Part shown: positions 17,242 to 25,558 of the stretch, in pieces
Numbering within the stretch: the stretch's first letter is position 1
Layout: each line of letters begins with the position of its first letter
DNA from: Pseudomonadales bacterium
GTDB lineage: Bacteria > Pseudomonadota > Gammaproteobacteria > Pseudomonadales > IMCC2047
DNA: 64,000 bases
Assembly (NCBI GenBank): GCA_024234615.1
Contig: JACKNY010000001.1
Location: 1,206,501-1,270,500, forward strand
Direction of reading: 5' to 3'
Notes under the pieces: generated by a model
Database searches by the model: none
Told to the model about the DNA's origin: nothing
What the model saw: only the letters and a program-made list of their open reading frames with translations
Translations under genes and position numbers: made by a program

Positions 17242-18099
17242 TTATGAGGGTGAGGAGCGTGCAGTTATGGCGCTTTGATAGGGTATCAAGGGATCCCCGC
17301 CTTCGTAGTTGTCGATACTCATCAGCGAGTCGATGAATAAATGAAAGAGTTCGCCCTGGGTGCTGATATCAAGTTTCGCATAGGCATTTTTTCGGTGCAG
17401 CTTCACCGTTTCTACTGAGATGCTGAGCCGTGAAGAAATAGCTTTAGTTGAATAGCCGTGCAGGATCATTTGCACCATCTGGCTTTCACGTTCTGTTAGC
17501 ATACTTTTACCAAAATACTCCAGCGCGGCTTCGAGCCTGCCACGCAGATCCTTTTGCGTGCCGAATTCGAAATCTTCCGTATGCCAGTGCTGGGTGACCA
17601 ATGCTTCCACCAAGGGTGTTATTTCCGAGAAGTGCAGCAGTTGCTCTGCGCTGAACGGAGCGGACATGCTGATACGGCCGAGTGAAATATTAACAAAATT
17701 TTTGCCGGTATCGCCGAGCTGAATTAGATAGCCGCATTCATCAATCAGCCCTGAGGATTTATAGTAAGTCCGATAATATTCGCTGTGATCAAAACCGGAG
17801 GGCGCCAGTTGGTTGAGCTGATAAAAGCCGCGCTGGTTCTTCTTGGTCGCTGCCAAATAATAAGGGTCCAGTAAAAACGCGCCTTTGACAAAGCGGTCAA
17901 TAGTTGAAGCCCGCTGACCGCTGGGCAGATCGTTATGTTCGATACGAGGCAATTTTTTACTGGGGTAGGTGATAATCACCACATTATCGAGTGCCGCGAG
18001 TTGTTTGAAGTACTTGGCGAGCATTGACGGGAATACGTCTGAGCGTAATCGGGGTACGAGCTGTGCTGTCGCAGTGCTGAATTTTGCAAGGAATGACAT
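17242..18099 (-). CDS. LuxR-family transcriptional regulator
   Basis: A 285-residue regulator. The C-terminal region (about 200-258) is a LuxR/GerE helix-turn-helix: LTERESQMVQMILHGYSTKA, then SVETVKLHRKNAYAKLDI. The N-terminal 190 residues are not a receiver domain (no phospho-acceptor motif seen) and are not recognised; they may sense a small molecule. It is divergent from the aldehyde dehydrogenase gene. A 14-bp motif found in that intergenic region recurs upstream of speB and of the transaminase, so this protein is a good candidate for the cluster regulator (inference). Confidence 0.85.
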   Translation of the reverse strand: MSFLAKFSTATAQLVPRLRSDVFPSMLAKYFKQLAALDNVVIITYPSKKLPRIEHNDLPSGQRASTIDRFVKGAFLLDPYYLAATKKNQRGFYQLNQLAPSGFDHSEYYRTYYKSSGLIDECGYLIQLGDTGKNFVNISLGRISMSAPFSAEQLLHFSEITPLVEALVTQHWHTEDFEFGTQKDLRGRLEAALEYFGKSMLTERESQMVQMILHGYSTKAISSRLSISVETVKLHRKNAYAKLDISTQGELFHLFIDSLMSIDNYEGGDPLIPYQSAITARSSPS

Positions 18100-18196
18100 A
18101 GATTCACTTAAATTTTCTAATTATGCGTTGAAATGATAGCTTGATTTCACCGTGCTTAACATCCCTAATGCCGCCCAACTAAGAAACAAGCCATCG

Positions 18197-18213
18197 CGTT
18201 TTCATCGAAAACG
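18197..18213. promoter_or_regulatory. inverted repeat CGTTTTC-ATC-GAAAACG
   Basis: A perfect 7-bp inverted repeat with a 3-base spacer lies between the LuxR-type regulator and the aldehyde dehydrogenase gene. It could be an operator or a small transcript hairpin. No protein is assigned. Confidence 0.3.
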
Positions 18214-18237
18214 TACAGGATGATAGGTTATAGTACT

Positions 18238-18251
18238 ACCTCTTCGGGTTA
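18238..18251 (+). promoter_or_regulatory. cluster motif site 1 (ACCTCTTCGGGTTA)
   Basis: One of three related 14-bp sites in promoter regions of the polyamine cluster (others at 20851 and 28451). It shares 11 of 14 positions with the site at 28451 and 10 with that at 20851. It lies 100 bases upstream of the aldehyde dehydrogenase start and 139 bases upstream of the LuxR regulator. Confidence 0.4.
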
Positions 18252-18351
18252 TGTTATTTTGGCGGTGACATCATTATCATGCCAATGGTAAAGCTAAAGA
18301 CGAATATGTTCTGCGTGCTGCGTGAAAAATTGAGTATGTGAGGAGTAATAA

Positions 18352-19785
18352 ATGAAAGGGTACGATAATTTTTATATTAATGGCGAATGGGTAAGCCCTA
18401 TAACGGAGCGCATGCAGGATGTTATCAATCCGGCGACTGAGCAGGTGATCGGGCGGGTCGCACTGGGCAATGCTGCTGATGTTGAGAAGGCAGTTGCCGT
18501 AGCGCGGGTCGCCTTTGAGACGTGGTCTCAGACCTCTGTTGAGGAAAGACTGGCGCTGTTAGAGCGCATTATTACACTGTATAGCGAACGGATGGAAGAA
18601 ATGGCGCAGGCGATCTCCTCTGAGATGGGAGCGCCGATCCGTTTAGCGCGCAACTCGCAAGCACCGATCGGTCTGGTTCACTTTAAAACTGTGCGCAAAG
18701 TGTTGCAGTCATACGATTTTGAAGAATCCTTGGGTGGCAGTCAGCTTGTCAAAGAACCCATAGGGGTGTGTGGTTTTATTACGCCCTGGAATTGGCCGAT
18801 GAATCAGATCGCCTGTAAGGTTGCGCCTGCGTTGGCATGCGGTTGTACCATGGTGTTAAAGCCCAGTGAACTGGCACCGATATCCGCCAATCTTTTTGCT
18901 CAGATTATGCACGATGCCGGTGTGCCGCCCGGTGTTTTTAATATGGTCAATGGTGACGGGCTCGGTGTTGGCGCGGCGCTGACAGCGCATCCGGATGTCG
19001 ATATGGTATCGCTCACTGGCTCAACCCGGGCCGGCATTCAGGTGTCAAAGGCGGCGGCGGATACGGTTAAGCGTGTGGCGCTGGAGCTAGGCGGTAAGTC
19101 TCCTAATATTATTCTGGAAGATACAGATTTTGACGCAGCTGTGGCGGCAGGCGCCACCGAATGCTTCCGTAACACTGGACAATCCTGCAATGCGCCAACA
19201 CGTATGCTAGTTCCCGCCCGTCTGCATGATCGTGCTGTTGAAATTGCCAAGGCGACAGCGGAGGAAACCATTGCTGGCGACCCCCAATCCAAGCAGACGG
19301 TGATCGGGCCATTGGCCAATAGCGCACAATTTAGCAAGGTGCAATCAATGATTCAGGCCGCTATTGATGAGGGTAGTGAATTAGTGGCTGGCGGTGTGGG
19401 GCGGCCGGATGGCCTGGAGCGTGGCTACTTTGTCAAAGCTACCGTGTTCGCCAATGTGAAAAATGACATGCTGGTGGCACGCGAGGAAGTCTTTGGTCCG
19501 GTATTAGCCATTATGCCTTATCAGGATGAGGACGAAGCGGTAGCGATAGCCAACGATTCGCCCTATGGATTGGCCGGTTACGTGCAGTCAGGCGATATCG
19601 AACACGCGCGAGCGATTGCCCGAAAAATTCGCGCGGGCACAATCTTCCTCAATGGTAATAACTTTGACCCTAATGCGCCCTTTGGCGGTTACAAACAATC
19701 CGGTAACGGTCGCGAATGGGGCAGCTTTGCCTTCCATGACTTCCTTGAACTTAAGGGCATCGTCGGTTACAACCCCCCAGCCTAG
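18352..19785 (+). CDS. NAD(P)-dependent aldehyde dehydrogenase
   Basis: A 477-residue enzyme with the ALDH signature: PWNWPMNQI, VKPSELAP-like KPSELAP, catalytic Glu in LELGGKSPN, and catalytic Cys in NTGQSCNAPTR. In this context it most likely oxidises gamma-glutamyl-aminobutyraldehyde or a related aminoaldehyde, the PuuC step, though the sequence resembles general medium-chain ALDHs and does not prove it. AGGAG precedes the ATG. It is divergent from the LuxR regulator and followed by a hairpin terminator shared with the convergent agmatinase gene. Confidence 0.9.
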   Translation: MKGYDNFYINGEWVSPITERMQDVINPATEQVIGRVALGNAADVEKAVAVARVAFETWSQTSVEERLALLERIITLYSERMEEMAQAISSEMGAPIRLARNSQAPIGLVHFKTVRKVLQSYDFEESLGGSQLVKEPIGVCGFITPWNWPMNQIACKVAPALACGCTMVLKPSELAPISANLFAQIMHDAGVPPGVFNMVNGDGLGVGAALTAHPDVDMVSLTGSTRAGIQVSKAAADTVKRVALELGGKSPNIILEDTDFDAAVAAGATECFRNTGQSCNAPTRMLVPARLHDRAVEIAKATAEETIAGDPQSKQTVIGPLANSAQFSKVQSMIQAAIDEGSELVAGGVGRPDGLERGYFVKATVFANVKNDMLVAREEVFGPVLAIMPYQDEDEAVAIANDSPYGLAGYVQSGDIEHARAIARKIRAGTIFLNGNNFDPNAPFGGYKQSGNGREWGSFAFHDFLELKGIVGYNPPA

Positions 19786-19799
19786 TCAGTTATTCAGCG

Positions 19800-19832
19800 C
19801 GGCCCTTTTCCGGGGCCGTTCTCGTTTTATTT
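19800..19832 (+). terminator. rho-independent terminator after the aldehyde dehydrogenase
   Basis: The stem CGGCCC (19800-19805) pairs with GGGCCG (19813-19818) and is followed by a T-rich tract TTCTCGTTTTATTT. It lies 15 bases after the aldehyde dehydrogenase stop and before the end of the convergent agmatinase gene. Confidence 0.75.
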
Positions 19833-20754
19833 ACTTTGCAGCGGCCAGTACGTTTAAAAATTCCAGGCCGATAGTTGCTGCTGCGAGCGCGGTTATTTCA
19901 GCATGATCGTAGGCCGGGGCGACCTCGACAATGTCCATCCCGATTAAACGACAACCCACCAGTTCGCGTAGAATTTGCAATACTTTGTTGGTGTTCATGC
20001 CGCCTGCAACCGGTGTCCCGGTACCAGGTGCGTAAGCCGGATCTAGGCAGTCAATATCGAAGGTGACGTAGGCGGGTGTATCTTGGATTCTTTGTTTGAT
20101 GGCAAGGCCGACTTCTTTCGCTGAACAGGCGTTGGCTTTATCCGCATCAATCACCAGGTATTCGTGAGTCTCGAACGGATACTCGGTGCGGATGCCAATC
20201 TGCACCGAATACGAAGGATCGATAATACCTTCCTTCGGCCCCTGATAAAACATGGCACCGTGATTATAGGGGTTGTCGGATTCTTCGGTATCTGTGTGTG
20301 CATCGAAATGAATGATCGAAATGGGTCCGTGTGTTCTCGCGTGTGCCCGCATCAGGGGTAGGGAAATAAAATGGTCTCCACCCAGACATAAAAGAGTTTT
20401 TCCGGCATCTAGTACTTGTGCCGCAGTGGATTCCAATAGCGAGACGAAGGTTTCGCTATCACCGGTAGGGAACTCCAAATCACCGTAGTCAATTATCCGC
20501 AGTTTTTCATGCAGATTGAAACGCCAGGGCCAGCGTTTTTCCTCCCAGGTCAGGTTGCTGGATATTTTTCGAATCGCTGCCGGGCCGGAGCGGGCCCCGG
20601 CGCGGCCTGATGTCGCCAGATCATAGGGTACGCCTAATACCACGACATCGGCTTGCGTGAGATCCCGCGTTAGGGGGCATTGCAAATAGCCGAAAGGGTT
20701 GGCATACAGGGATGGCTCCATACGGCCCAGAGTTTGTTTGCGTTTTTTGTACAT
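19831..20754 (-). CDS. speB: agmatinase
   Basis: A 307-residue ureohydrolase. The binuclear manganese ligands are visible in GGDHFISLP, HFDAHTDTE and FDIDCLDPAYAPGTGTP. The N-terminus (NPFGYLQCPLTRD; GVPYDLATSGRAGARSGPAAIR) and the HGAMFYQGPKEGIIDP segment follow E. coli SpeB closely, so agmatine is the likely substrate, giving putrescine and urea. A related guanidino substrate is possible. The start could also be ATG 12 codons later. It is divergent from the M20 hydrolase and feeds putrescine into the glutamylation pathway encoded around it. Confidence 0.9.
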   Translation of the reverse strand: MYKKRKQTLGRMEPSLYANPFGYLQCPLTRDLTQADVVVLGVPYDLATSGRAGARSGPAAIRKISSNLTWEEKRWPWRFNLHEKLRIIDYGDLEFPTGDSETFVSLLESTAAQVLDAGKTLLCLGGDHFISLPLMRAHARTHGPISIIHFDAHTDTEESDNPYNHGAMFYQGPKEGIIDPSYSVQIGIRTEYPFETHEYLVIDADKANACSAKEVGLAIKQRIQDTPAYVTFDIDCLDPAYAPGTGTPVAGGMNTNKVLQILRELVGCRLIGMDIVEVAPAYDHAEITALAAATIGLEFLNVLAAAK

Positions 20755-20850
20755 GGCTTTTACCCGTCAGCTTGATTATCAGTAATGCAAAGACATTAAG
20801 AAATCCATCAGAGGTTTCTTAGACTAAAGCGCAACAGAAAAAAAGAAAAT

Positions 20851-20864
20851 AGCCCTTTGGGGTA
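20851..20864. promoter_or_regulatory. cluster motif site 2 (AGCCCTTTGGGGTA)
   Basis: Related to the sites at 18238 and 28451. It is near-palindromic (CCC-TTT-GGGG) and sits between the divergent agmatinase and M20 hydrolase genes, 97 bases from the former. Confidence 0.4.
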
Positions 20865-20934
20865 GTTTGCCCCCTTATTTCAATCAGCAAACGGTTCATG
20901 AATAATCCGCTTGGATTTGAAATAACGATTCAAC

Positions 20935-22215
20935 TTGCGTAGATTGGTAATTCCTGTCTTAGCAGCCGAGGAGGTTCTTATCAACTGTTCCGTCAATATT
21001 CAGCGTATTGAAAAAGACCTTTACCGTTTATCCGAGTTCGGTTGCAACGCCGCCGAGAAAGGTATTTATCGACAAGGATTTAGTGAAGCCGACTGGCAGG
21101 CACGCACTTGGTTAATGGATTATTTTCGCCAACATAGGCTGGTTACGCATATGGACGGCGTGGGTAATGTTTGCGGACGCTTGGGAGATGATGAGCAGCC
21201 AGCGGTTCTAATCGGTTCGCATCTGGACTCGGTACCCGCCGGGGGAATGTTTGACGGTGTGCTTGGGGTGATCGCAGGTCTTGAGTGTATTAGGGTGATC
21301 CAGGAGCAAAAAATACCCCTGAAACACCCGATTGAAGTAATCGCCACCAGTGAAGAAGAGGGGCGTTTTGGCGGGATGCTGGGCGCTCAGGCATTGACCG
21401 GCGCACTGACGCTGGACTGGCTGGAACATGCCAAAGCGCCAGAAGGTTTAAGCTTGGTCGACGCGATGGCCCAACGGGGATTGGATTATCATCAGGCACT
21501 GCACGCTTACCGTACACCGGAAAGCATAAAGGCGTTTCTTGAACTGCACATCGAACAGGGTCCGGTGCTAGAAGCCAGCGGTAATAGCATTGGCGTTGTC
21601 GAGGGTATTTCCGGTGTATTCAAGTGGTTGATCAAATTGATTGGCAAAGCCGATCATGCGGGAACGGCGCCGATGAATATGCGCAGCGATGCCTTTATGG
21701 GGGTGGCGGATTTCGCCCATGAAATTCAGCGTATCATTGACGAGGACGGTACCGATAAATCGCGTCTGACTATCGGACGGGTTGAACTGAAACCCGGCTA
21801 CGCCCACACCATCCCCGGAGAGGCGGATTTTACTCTGGTAGGCCGCGATATGTCTGAGGAGGTTATGCACGAATTGGCGGCCAACTGTCGCAAAGCTTTA
21901 TCATCGATTGCGCGTCGGCACCGCTTGATGTTTGAGTATGAACAAATGAGTTGGTTGGGGCCGAAAAGTTGTTCGCAAGACATTATGTCGCTGATCGAAG
22001 CACATACCCGCAAACTGAATTATAGCTATGAAATCATGCCCAGCGGCGCCGGACACGATGCTCAGTTTTTCACTGATATTACACCGACTGGTATGATATT
22101 TATTCCCAGTATCGGCGGTATTAGCCATGCGCCAGACGAATGGTCGCACTGGGCGGATGTCGAAAAGGGCTGCAATGTATTGTTGAATACGGTCATTGAA
22201 CTGGCGGCGGAATAA
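20935..22215 (+). CDS. M20-family Zn-dependent hydrolase (carbamoylase/allantoate amidohydrolase type)
   Basis: About 411-426 residues of the amidase/hydantoinase-carbamoylase family. Metal and catalytic motifs are GSHLDSVPAGGMFDGVLG, SEEEGRFGG, ELHIEQGPVLE, KADHAGTAPMNMRSD, SGAGHDAQ and SIGGISHAPDEW. Members cleave N-carbamoyl amino acids, ureidoglycolate or allantoate, releasing ammonia or carbamate. The nearby atypical carbamoyltransferase suggests an N-carbamoyl substrate. No ATG precedes the conserved N-terminus. TTG 20935 is annotated; GAGGAGG (20968-20974) lies 5 bases before an in-frame ATC 20980, so a rare start there is possible. Confidence 0.85.
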   Translation: MRRLVIPVLAAEEVLINCSVNIQRIEKDLYRLSEFGCNAAEKGIYRQGFSEADWQARTWLMDYFRQHRLVTHMDGVGNVCGRLGDDEQPAVLIGSHLDSVPAGGMFDGVLGVIAGLECIRVIQEQKIPLKHPIEVIATSEEEGRFGGMLGAQALTGALTLDWLEHAKAPEGLSLVDAMAQRGLDYHQALHAYRTPESIKAFLELHIEQGPVLEASGNSIGVVEGISGVFKWLIKLIGKADHAGTAPMNMRSDAFMGVADFAHEIQRIIDEDGTDKSRLTIGRVELKPGYAHTIPGEADFTLVGRDMSEEVMHELAANCRKALSSIARRHRLMFEYEQMSWLGPKSCSQDIMSLIEAHTRKLNYSYEIMPSGAGHDAQFFTDITPTGMIFIPSIGGISHAPDEWSHWADVEKGCNVLLNTVIELAAE

Positions 22216-22247
22216 GACTGTCCGCAGCGTTTTGCGAGTAACTCAGG

Positions 22248-24260
22248 TTATGCCGTCCAGTTTAATGCTTCTGCGCGTTGTGCGGCGAATTTCGGCACAT
22301 CCTGCGCAACAAAGTGGTGATGCAGCAATTGCACGCCAAGAATATGATTGATCATGGCATCTAACTGAACTTTAGTCTCGTTATCCATCGCTGGGTTTTC
22401 GTGATTATTTAGCAGCGTTTCTATCGCCTGATAATCAAGTAGGCCGGCAGCCTCAACCTTCTCCCTGTTCGCGTATTCGTGCATCAGACCCAGCATCGAG
22501 CGCCATTTCTTTTTGTCGGTATGCGCTGGCGGCGCCATGAACGCAAACTTCTGCCGTTTATACAGGGTTTCCGGCAGCAGCCCTTTCATCGCTTCGCGTA
22601 AGACGTATTTTTCGGTTGCACCCTTGATCCGTAGTTGCGGTGGTACCTGGGTTGCGAACCGTGCCAGATGGTGATCCAAAAATGGAGGGCGTGCCTCCAT
22701 TGAGTTTGCCATATCTACCCGATCCCCGCCCCAAGTCAGGATTTGACCTTCAAGCATGGTTTTGATCCAGACATATTGCGCTTTATCTAAGGGATGCCTG
22801 CCATCCAGCTGGCTTTTATCGAATGTCGCGGCGATGGCGTCACCGGCGTCATAGTCCGCTAATTGCTGGCGCCATTGCGGATTAATCAACGGCATGGCGA
22901 AATCATGACAGTGTAGCCAGTTTTGTAAACAGCTGGGAGTGAAGCCCACCACAGCATTCATTGCTGCCGAGCTAAAATCTTCACGTGGCAACATAGCGCC
23001 ACGAAATAATTGGTTGCTGGCTTCCAGGCTGGCCTGCCATTCTTTGCGCAAACTGGCAGGCAGGTTGTCCAGGCCATACAGAAACATATCTTTGCGGAAG
23101 GCGGGATAACCAGCGAATAGCTCGTCGGAGCCTTCACCGGTCAGCACGACCTTATAGCGATTTTTCTTCACCGTTTCGCTCATCAATAACTTGGCGACCC
23201 CCAGGGTATTGTAGATAGTTCTTTCGGTGTGCCAGAGTGTGCGGGCGAAATGGTCATACAGTTGTTCGGCGGAGAGGGATAGTACCAATTGTTCCGCGCC
23301 GGTCATTTCAGCCATTTCGCGGGCAATTGGGGTTTCGTCATAGTCGCTACTGTCAAATCCGATGGTGAATGCTTTAACGGGATCTTGGCGTACGGCGGCG
23401 GATAGGCCAAGAATGGAGCACGAATCAATACCGCCGGACAGGTAACAGCCTACTGGAACATCCGCCTGCAGACGATGTTGTACGGCTTCCAGTAACTGCT
23501 CTCTGACCCCTTCGATGTAATAATTTTCATCGCGTTGATTGACATAATCCCCGGCCACGGGAAAGTCGATATCCCAGTATTTTTGTTGATGAATTTTTAG
23601 TTGGCCGTCTTTGCGTTGAATTTTAATCAGCTGTCCGGGCGGCACTTGATGCACACCTTTGAAGGCGGTGCTGCCGGGCACCATGACTTGAATTAATTGG
23701 TGGTAGACACCTTCTGCTGTGAGCTCGCGTTTCACGCCGGGATGAGCAAACAGTACTTTCAGTTCCGAACCGAAAACGACGCCGTCTTCGGTCTCCGCCC
23801 AATATAGGGGCTTAACGCCGAACCGATCGCGTACCAGGTAAAGGCAGTCTTCGGCCTTATCGAACAGGGCAAAAGCAAACTCACCACGTAAATAGTCCAG
23901 CGTTTTTTCCATACCATAGCGTGGATAGAGGTGCAGAATAATTTCAGAATCACTTTTGCTGGCGAAACGGTCGCCAGTTGAAACCAGGTTAGCGCGAATG
24001 CGCTGGAAATCGTAAAACTCGCCGTTATGTACTAGCCAAAGATTTTGTTCGGGTGATACGTACGGCTGGCGGCCTCGCTCCTCGTTGAGATCAATAATTG
24101 ACAGGCGCGCATGACTCATACCCATGCCCAAGCCAGCCGGGTTAGCATAGCCGAAATTATCGGGGCCGCGATGGTGTTGAATGGCCGCCATGTTGACTAA
24201 TAGTTGTGAGTCGATCGGTTGTTGCGCGTCGCGGTGAAAAACACCAGCAATACCACACAT
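22248..24260 (-). CDS. asnB: asparagine synthetase (glutamine-hydrolysing)
   Basis: A 670-residue class II amidotransferase. Cys2 of MCGIAGVFHR is the glutaminase nucleophile after removal of Met1; HRGPDNFG, RLSIIDL and VHNGEFYD form the glutaminase site. The synthetase half has the PP-loop YLSGGIDSCSILGLS and GEGSDELFAGYPAFRKD. It amidates a carboxylate using ATP and glutamine; aspartate is the default, but such extended AsnB proteins in catabolic or secondary clusters can act on other carboxylates. AAAGGAG precedes the ATG. A terminator hairpin sits only 20 bases upstream of the start, hinting at transcription attenuation. Confidence 0.88.
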   Translation of the reverse strand: MCGIAGVFHRDAQQPIDSQLLVNMAAIQHHRGPDNFGYANPAGLGMGMSHARLSIIDLNEERGRQPYVSPEQNLWLVHNGEFYDFQRIRANLVSTGDRFASKSDSEIILHLYPRYGMEKTLDYLRGEFAFALFDKAEDCLYLVRDRFGVKPLYWAETEDGVVFGSELKVLFAHPGVKRELTAEGVYHQLIQVMVPGSTAFKGVHQVPPGQLIKIQRKDGQLKIHQQKYWDIDFPVAGDYVNQRDENYYIEGVREQLLEAVQHRLQADVPVGCYLSGGIDSCSILGLSAAVRQDPVKAFTIGFDSSDYDETPIAREMAEMTGAEQLVLSLSAEQLYDHFARTLWHTERTIYNTLGVAKLLMSETVKKNRYKVVLTGEGSDELFAGYPAFRKDMFLYGLDNLPASLRKEWQASLEASNQLFRGAMLPREDFSSAAMNAVVGFTPSCLQNWLHCHDFAMPLINPQWRQQLADYDAGDAIAATFDKSQLDGRHPLDKAQYVWIKTMLEGQILTWGGDRVDMANSMEARPPFLDHHLARFATQVPPQLRIKGATEKYVLREAMKGLLPETLYKRQKFAFMAPPAHTDKKKWRSMLGLMHEYANREKVEAAGLLDYQAIETLLNNHENPAMDNETKVQLDAMINHILGVQLLHHHFVAQDVPKFAAQRAEALNWTA

Positions 24261-24280
24261 ATAATGCTCCTTTGTGTTAC

Positions 24281-24310
24281 AAAAAACCGGACTAAGGAGA
24301 AGTTAGTCCG
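24281..24310 (-). terminator. rho-independent terminator upstream of asnB
   Basis: On the minus strand CGGACTAA (24310-24303) pairs with TTAGTCCG (24295-24288) across a short loop, and GTTTTTT follows at 24287-24281. It lies between the carbamoyltransferase gene and asnB, 20 bases before the asnB start, so it either ends the upstream operon or acts as a conditional leader terminator. Confidence 0.8.
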
Positions 24311-24327
24311 AATCGGAAGTTGGTCAT
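24292..24327 (-). other. possible asnB leader peptide
   Basis: An 11-codon frame MTNFRFGLTSP begins at ATG 24327 and ends at TAG 24294-24292, inside the terminator hairpin. A ribosome translating to the stop would cover the hairpin. An AGG lies 8 bases before the ATG. This is suggestive of attenuation, but the frame is short. Confidence 0.3.
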
Positions 24328-24365
24328 ATGAATACCTATGATTGGATTAGCCTATGCGTTGAAGG

Positions 24366-25445
24366 TCACACTACGTCCATTACCCGCTCGGTGCGTTCGC
24401 ACATACAGGTCAGTAGCGCCATACGCAAAAAGACGGCCCCGCGTGCTTGCGAGAAATACCAGTTATGCGGCGTTTCATCCAGGTCGGTAGCTAGTTCTTC
24501 GCCGCGTGCGAGAGGGTGCATTATGATCGCGTCGGCTTTTAATGGGCTCGACTTGCTGAGCACAAAGCGCCTGCCGAAGGATTCAAAACTTTCCCCCACC
24601 CAGGCGATTGCATTGATGTATATGACGTCAAGTCGCGGCAACAGGCCGTTCAAGTCACTACTAACCTGTACCTGAAGACCTGCTTTTTCCAATTGCTCCC
24701 GCTGTCCCTCATCGAAAATGGTATCAATGCCGGTATCATGGAAAATGATGATTTCATCGATAATTTCTGGAAATATGGCGAGCATTTTTAATAAGCTGCG
24801 CACAGTCCGCATTTTATTGGGTAGCCCGACAATGCCGATTTTAATAGGCTGATGCAGTTCAGAGTCCTTGTTCAGGAGTTGAGGGTGCCATTTGAAAATG
24901 GTGTAGAGATCCGCCAGCGCCTGAGTTGGATGCTCATCCAATCCATTACCCGCATTGATAATCGGAATGCGTAGTGTCTGCATCATTTCCTTGACGGCGC
25001 TTTCGCCGCTATCGCGAAGCACTACACAGTCGCCATAATTATTGAACATCTCTCCGACATCCGTCAGTGACTCTCCTTTGGCGATGCCCGTTGTCGAGCG
25101 ATCAGTAATCGACATGATGTCTCCGCCCAGACGATGCCAGGCGCTTTCGAAGGAAAGGCGTGTCCGTGTGCTGGGCTCGTAAAAAGCGCTGATCAGTATC
25201 TTCCCCTGTAGCGGCGTGCTATAGCGGTCAGGGTTGCTTTCGTACTTGGCCGCGAGCCGGAATAGCTGGAGCAGTGTCTGGCGATCAAACTGATCGGAAG
25301 AAACAATGTGTTGTGACGCTAATTTTTTCAGGTGATCGCCGTCCTCCTGTACCTCTCTTAATAGCGCTTTGGGATGCGCATCGCCATAGACATCTGGCGC
25401 TTCACGTTTGAACGCCACCGCCTCTTCACCAATTTTCGTTACCAT
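24366..25445 (-). CDS. aspartate/ornithine carbamoyltransferase-family protein, atypical
   Basis: A 359-residue carbamoyltransferase. Carbamoyl-phosphate motifs are intact: FYEPSTRTRLSFE (residues 88-100), AKGES with Lys123, HPTQALADLYT (172 on) and MHPLARGEE (309-317). Overall it follows aspartate carbamoyltransferase. In the region where E. coli PyrB has Arg229 and Gln231 (binding aspartate) this protein reads YINAIAWVGE (276-285), so the aspartate contacts appear lost. A 45-residue N-terminal extension is present. The amine acceptor is therefore unknown. It overlaps the small membrane peptide gene upstream and belongs to the symporter operon. Confidence 0.8.
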   Translation of the reverse strand: MVTKIGEEAVAFKREAPDVYGDAHPKALLREVQEDGDHLKKLASQHIVSSDQFDRQTLLQLFRLAAKYESNPDRYSTPLQGKILISAFYEPSTRTRLSFESAWHRLGGDIMSITDRSTTGIAKGESLTDVGEMFNNYGDCVVLRDSGESAVKEMMQTLRIPIINAGNGLDEHPTQALADLYTIFKWHPQLLNKDSELHQPIKIGIVGLPNKMRTVRSLLKMLAIFPEIIDEIIIFHDTGIDTIFDEGQREQLEKAGLQVQVSSDLNGLLPRLDVIYINAIAWVGESFESFGRRFVLSKSSPLKADAIIMHPLARGEELATDLDETPHNWYFSQARGAVFLRMALLTCMCERTERVMDVV

Positions 25446-25558
25446 AAATCACCTTTTTTCCAGTCCCTGATCAACAGGCCAATTAAAATCAATGGAGACA
25501 GACAGGTCACCAGTAACGCACCGCTAATTAACAACTCAAATAGCGTTAGGCTGATCAT
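25439..25558 (-). CDS. 39-residue single-helix membrane peptide, symporter accessory candidate
   Basis: ATG 25558 overlaps the symporter stop as TGATG and is preceded by AGGAGG at good spacing; the frame ends at TAA 25439, overlapping the carbamoyltransferase start by 7 bases. The product has one long hydrophobic stretch (LLISGALLVTCLSPLILIGL) and a charged end RDWKKGDLW. Small accessory membrane proteins of similar layout, ending in a W-N/K-K-G-D/E motif, are known beside sodium:solute symporters. It is likely a partner or stabiliser of the symporter. Its perfect embedding between two genes argues that it is real. Confidence 0.75.
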   Translation of the reverse strand: MISLTLFELLISGALLVTCLSPLILIGLLIRDWKKGDLW

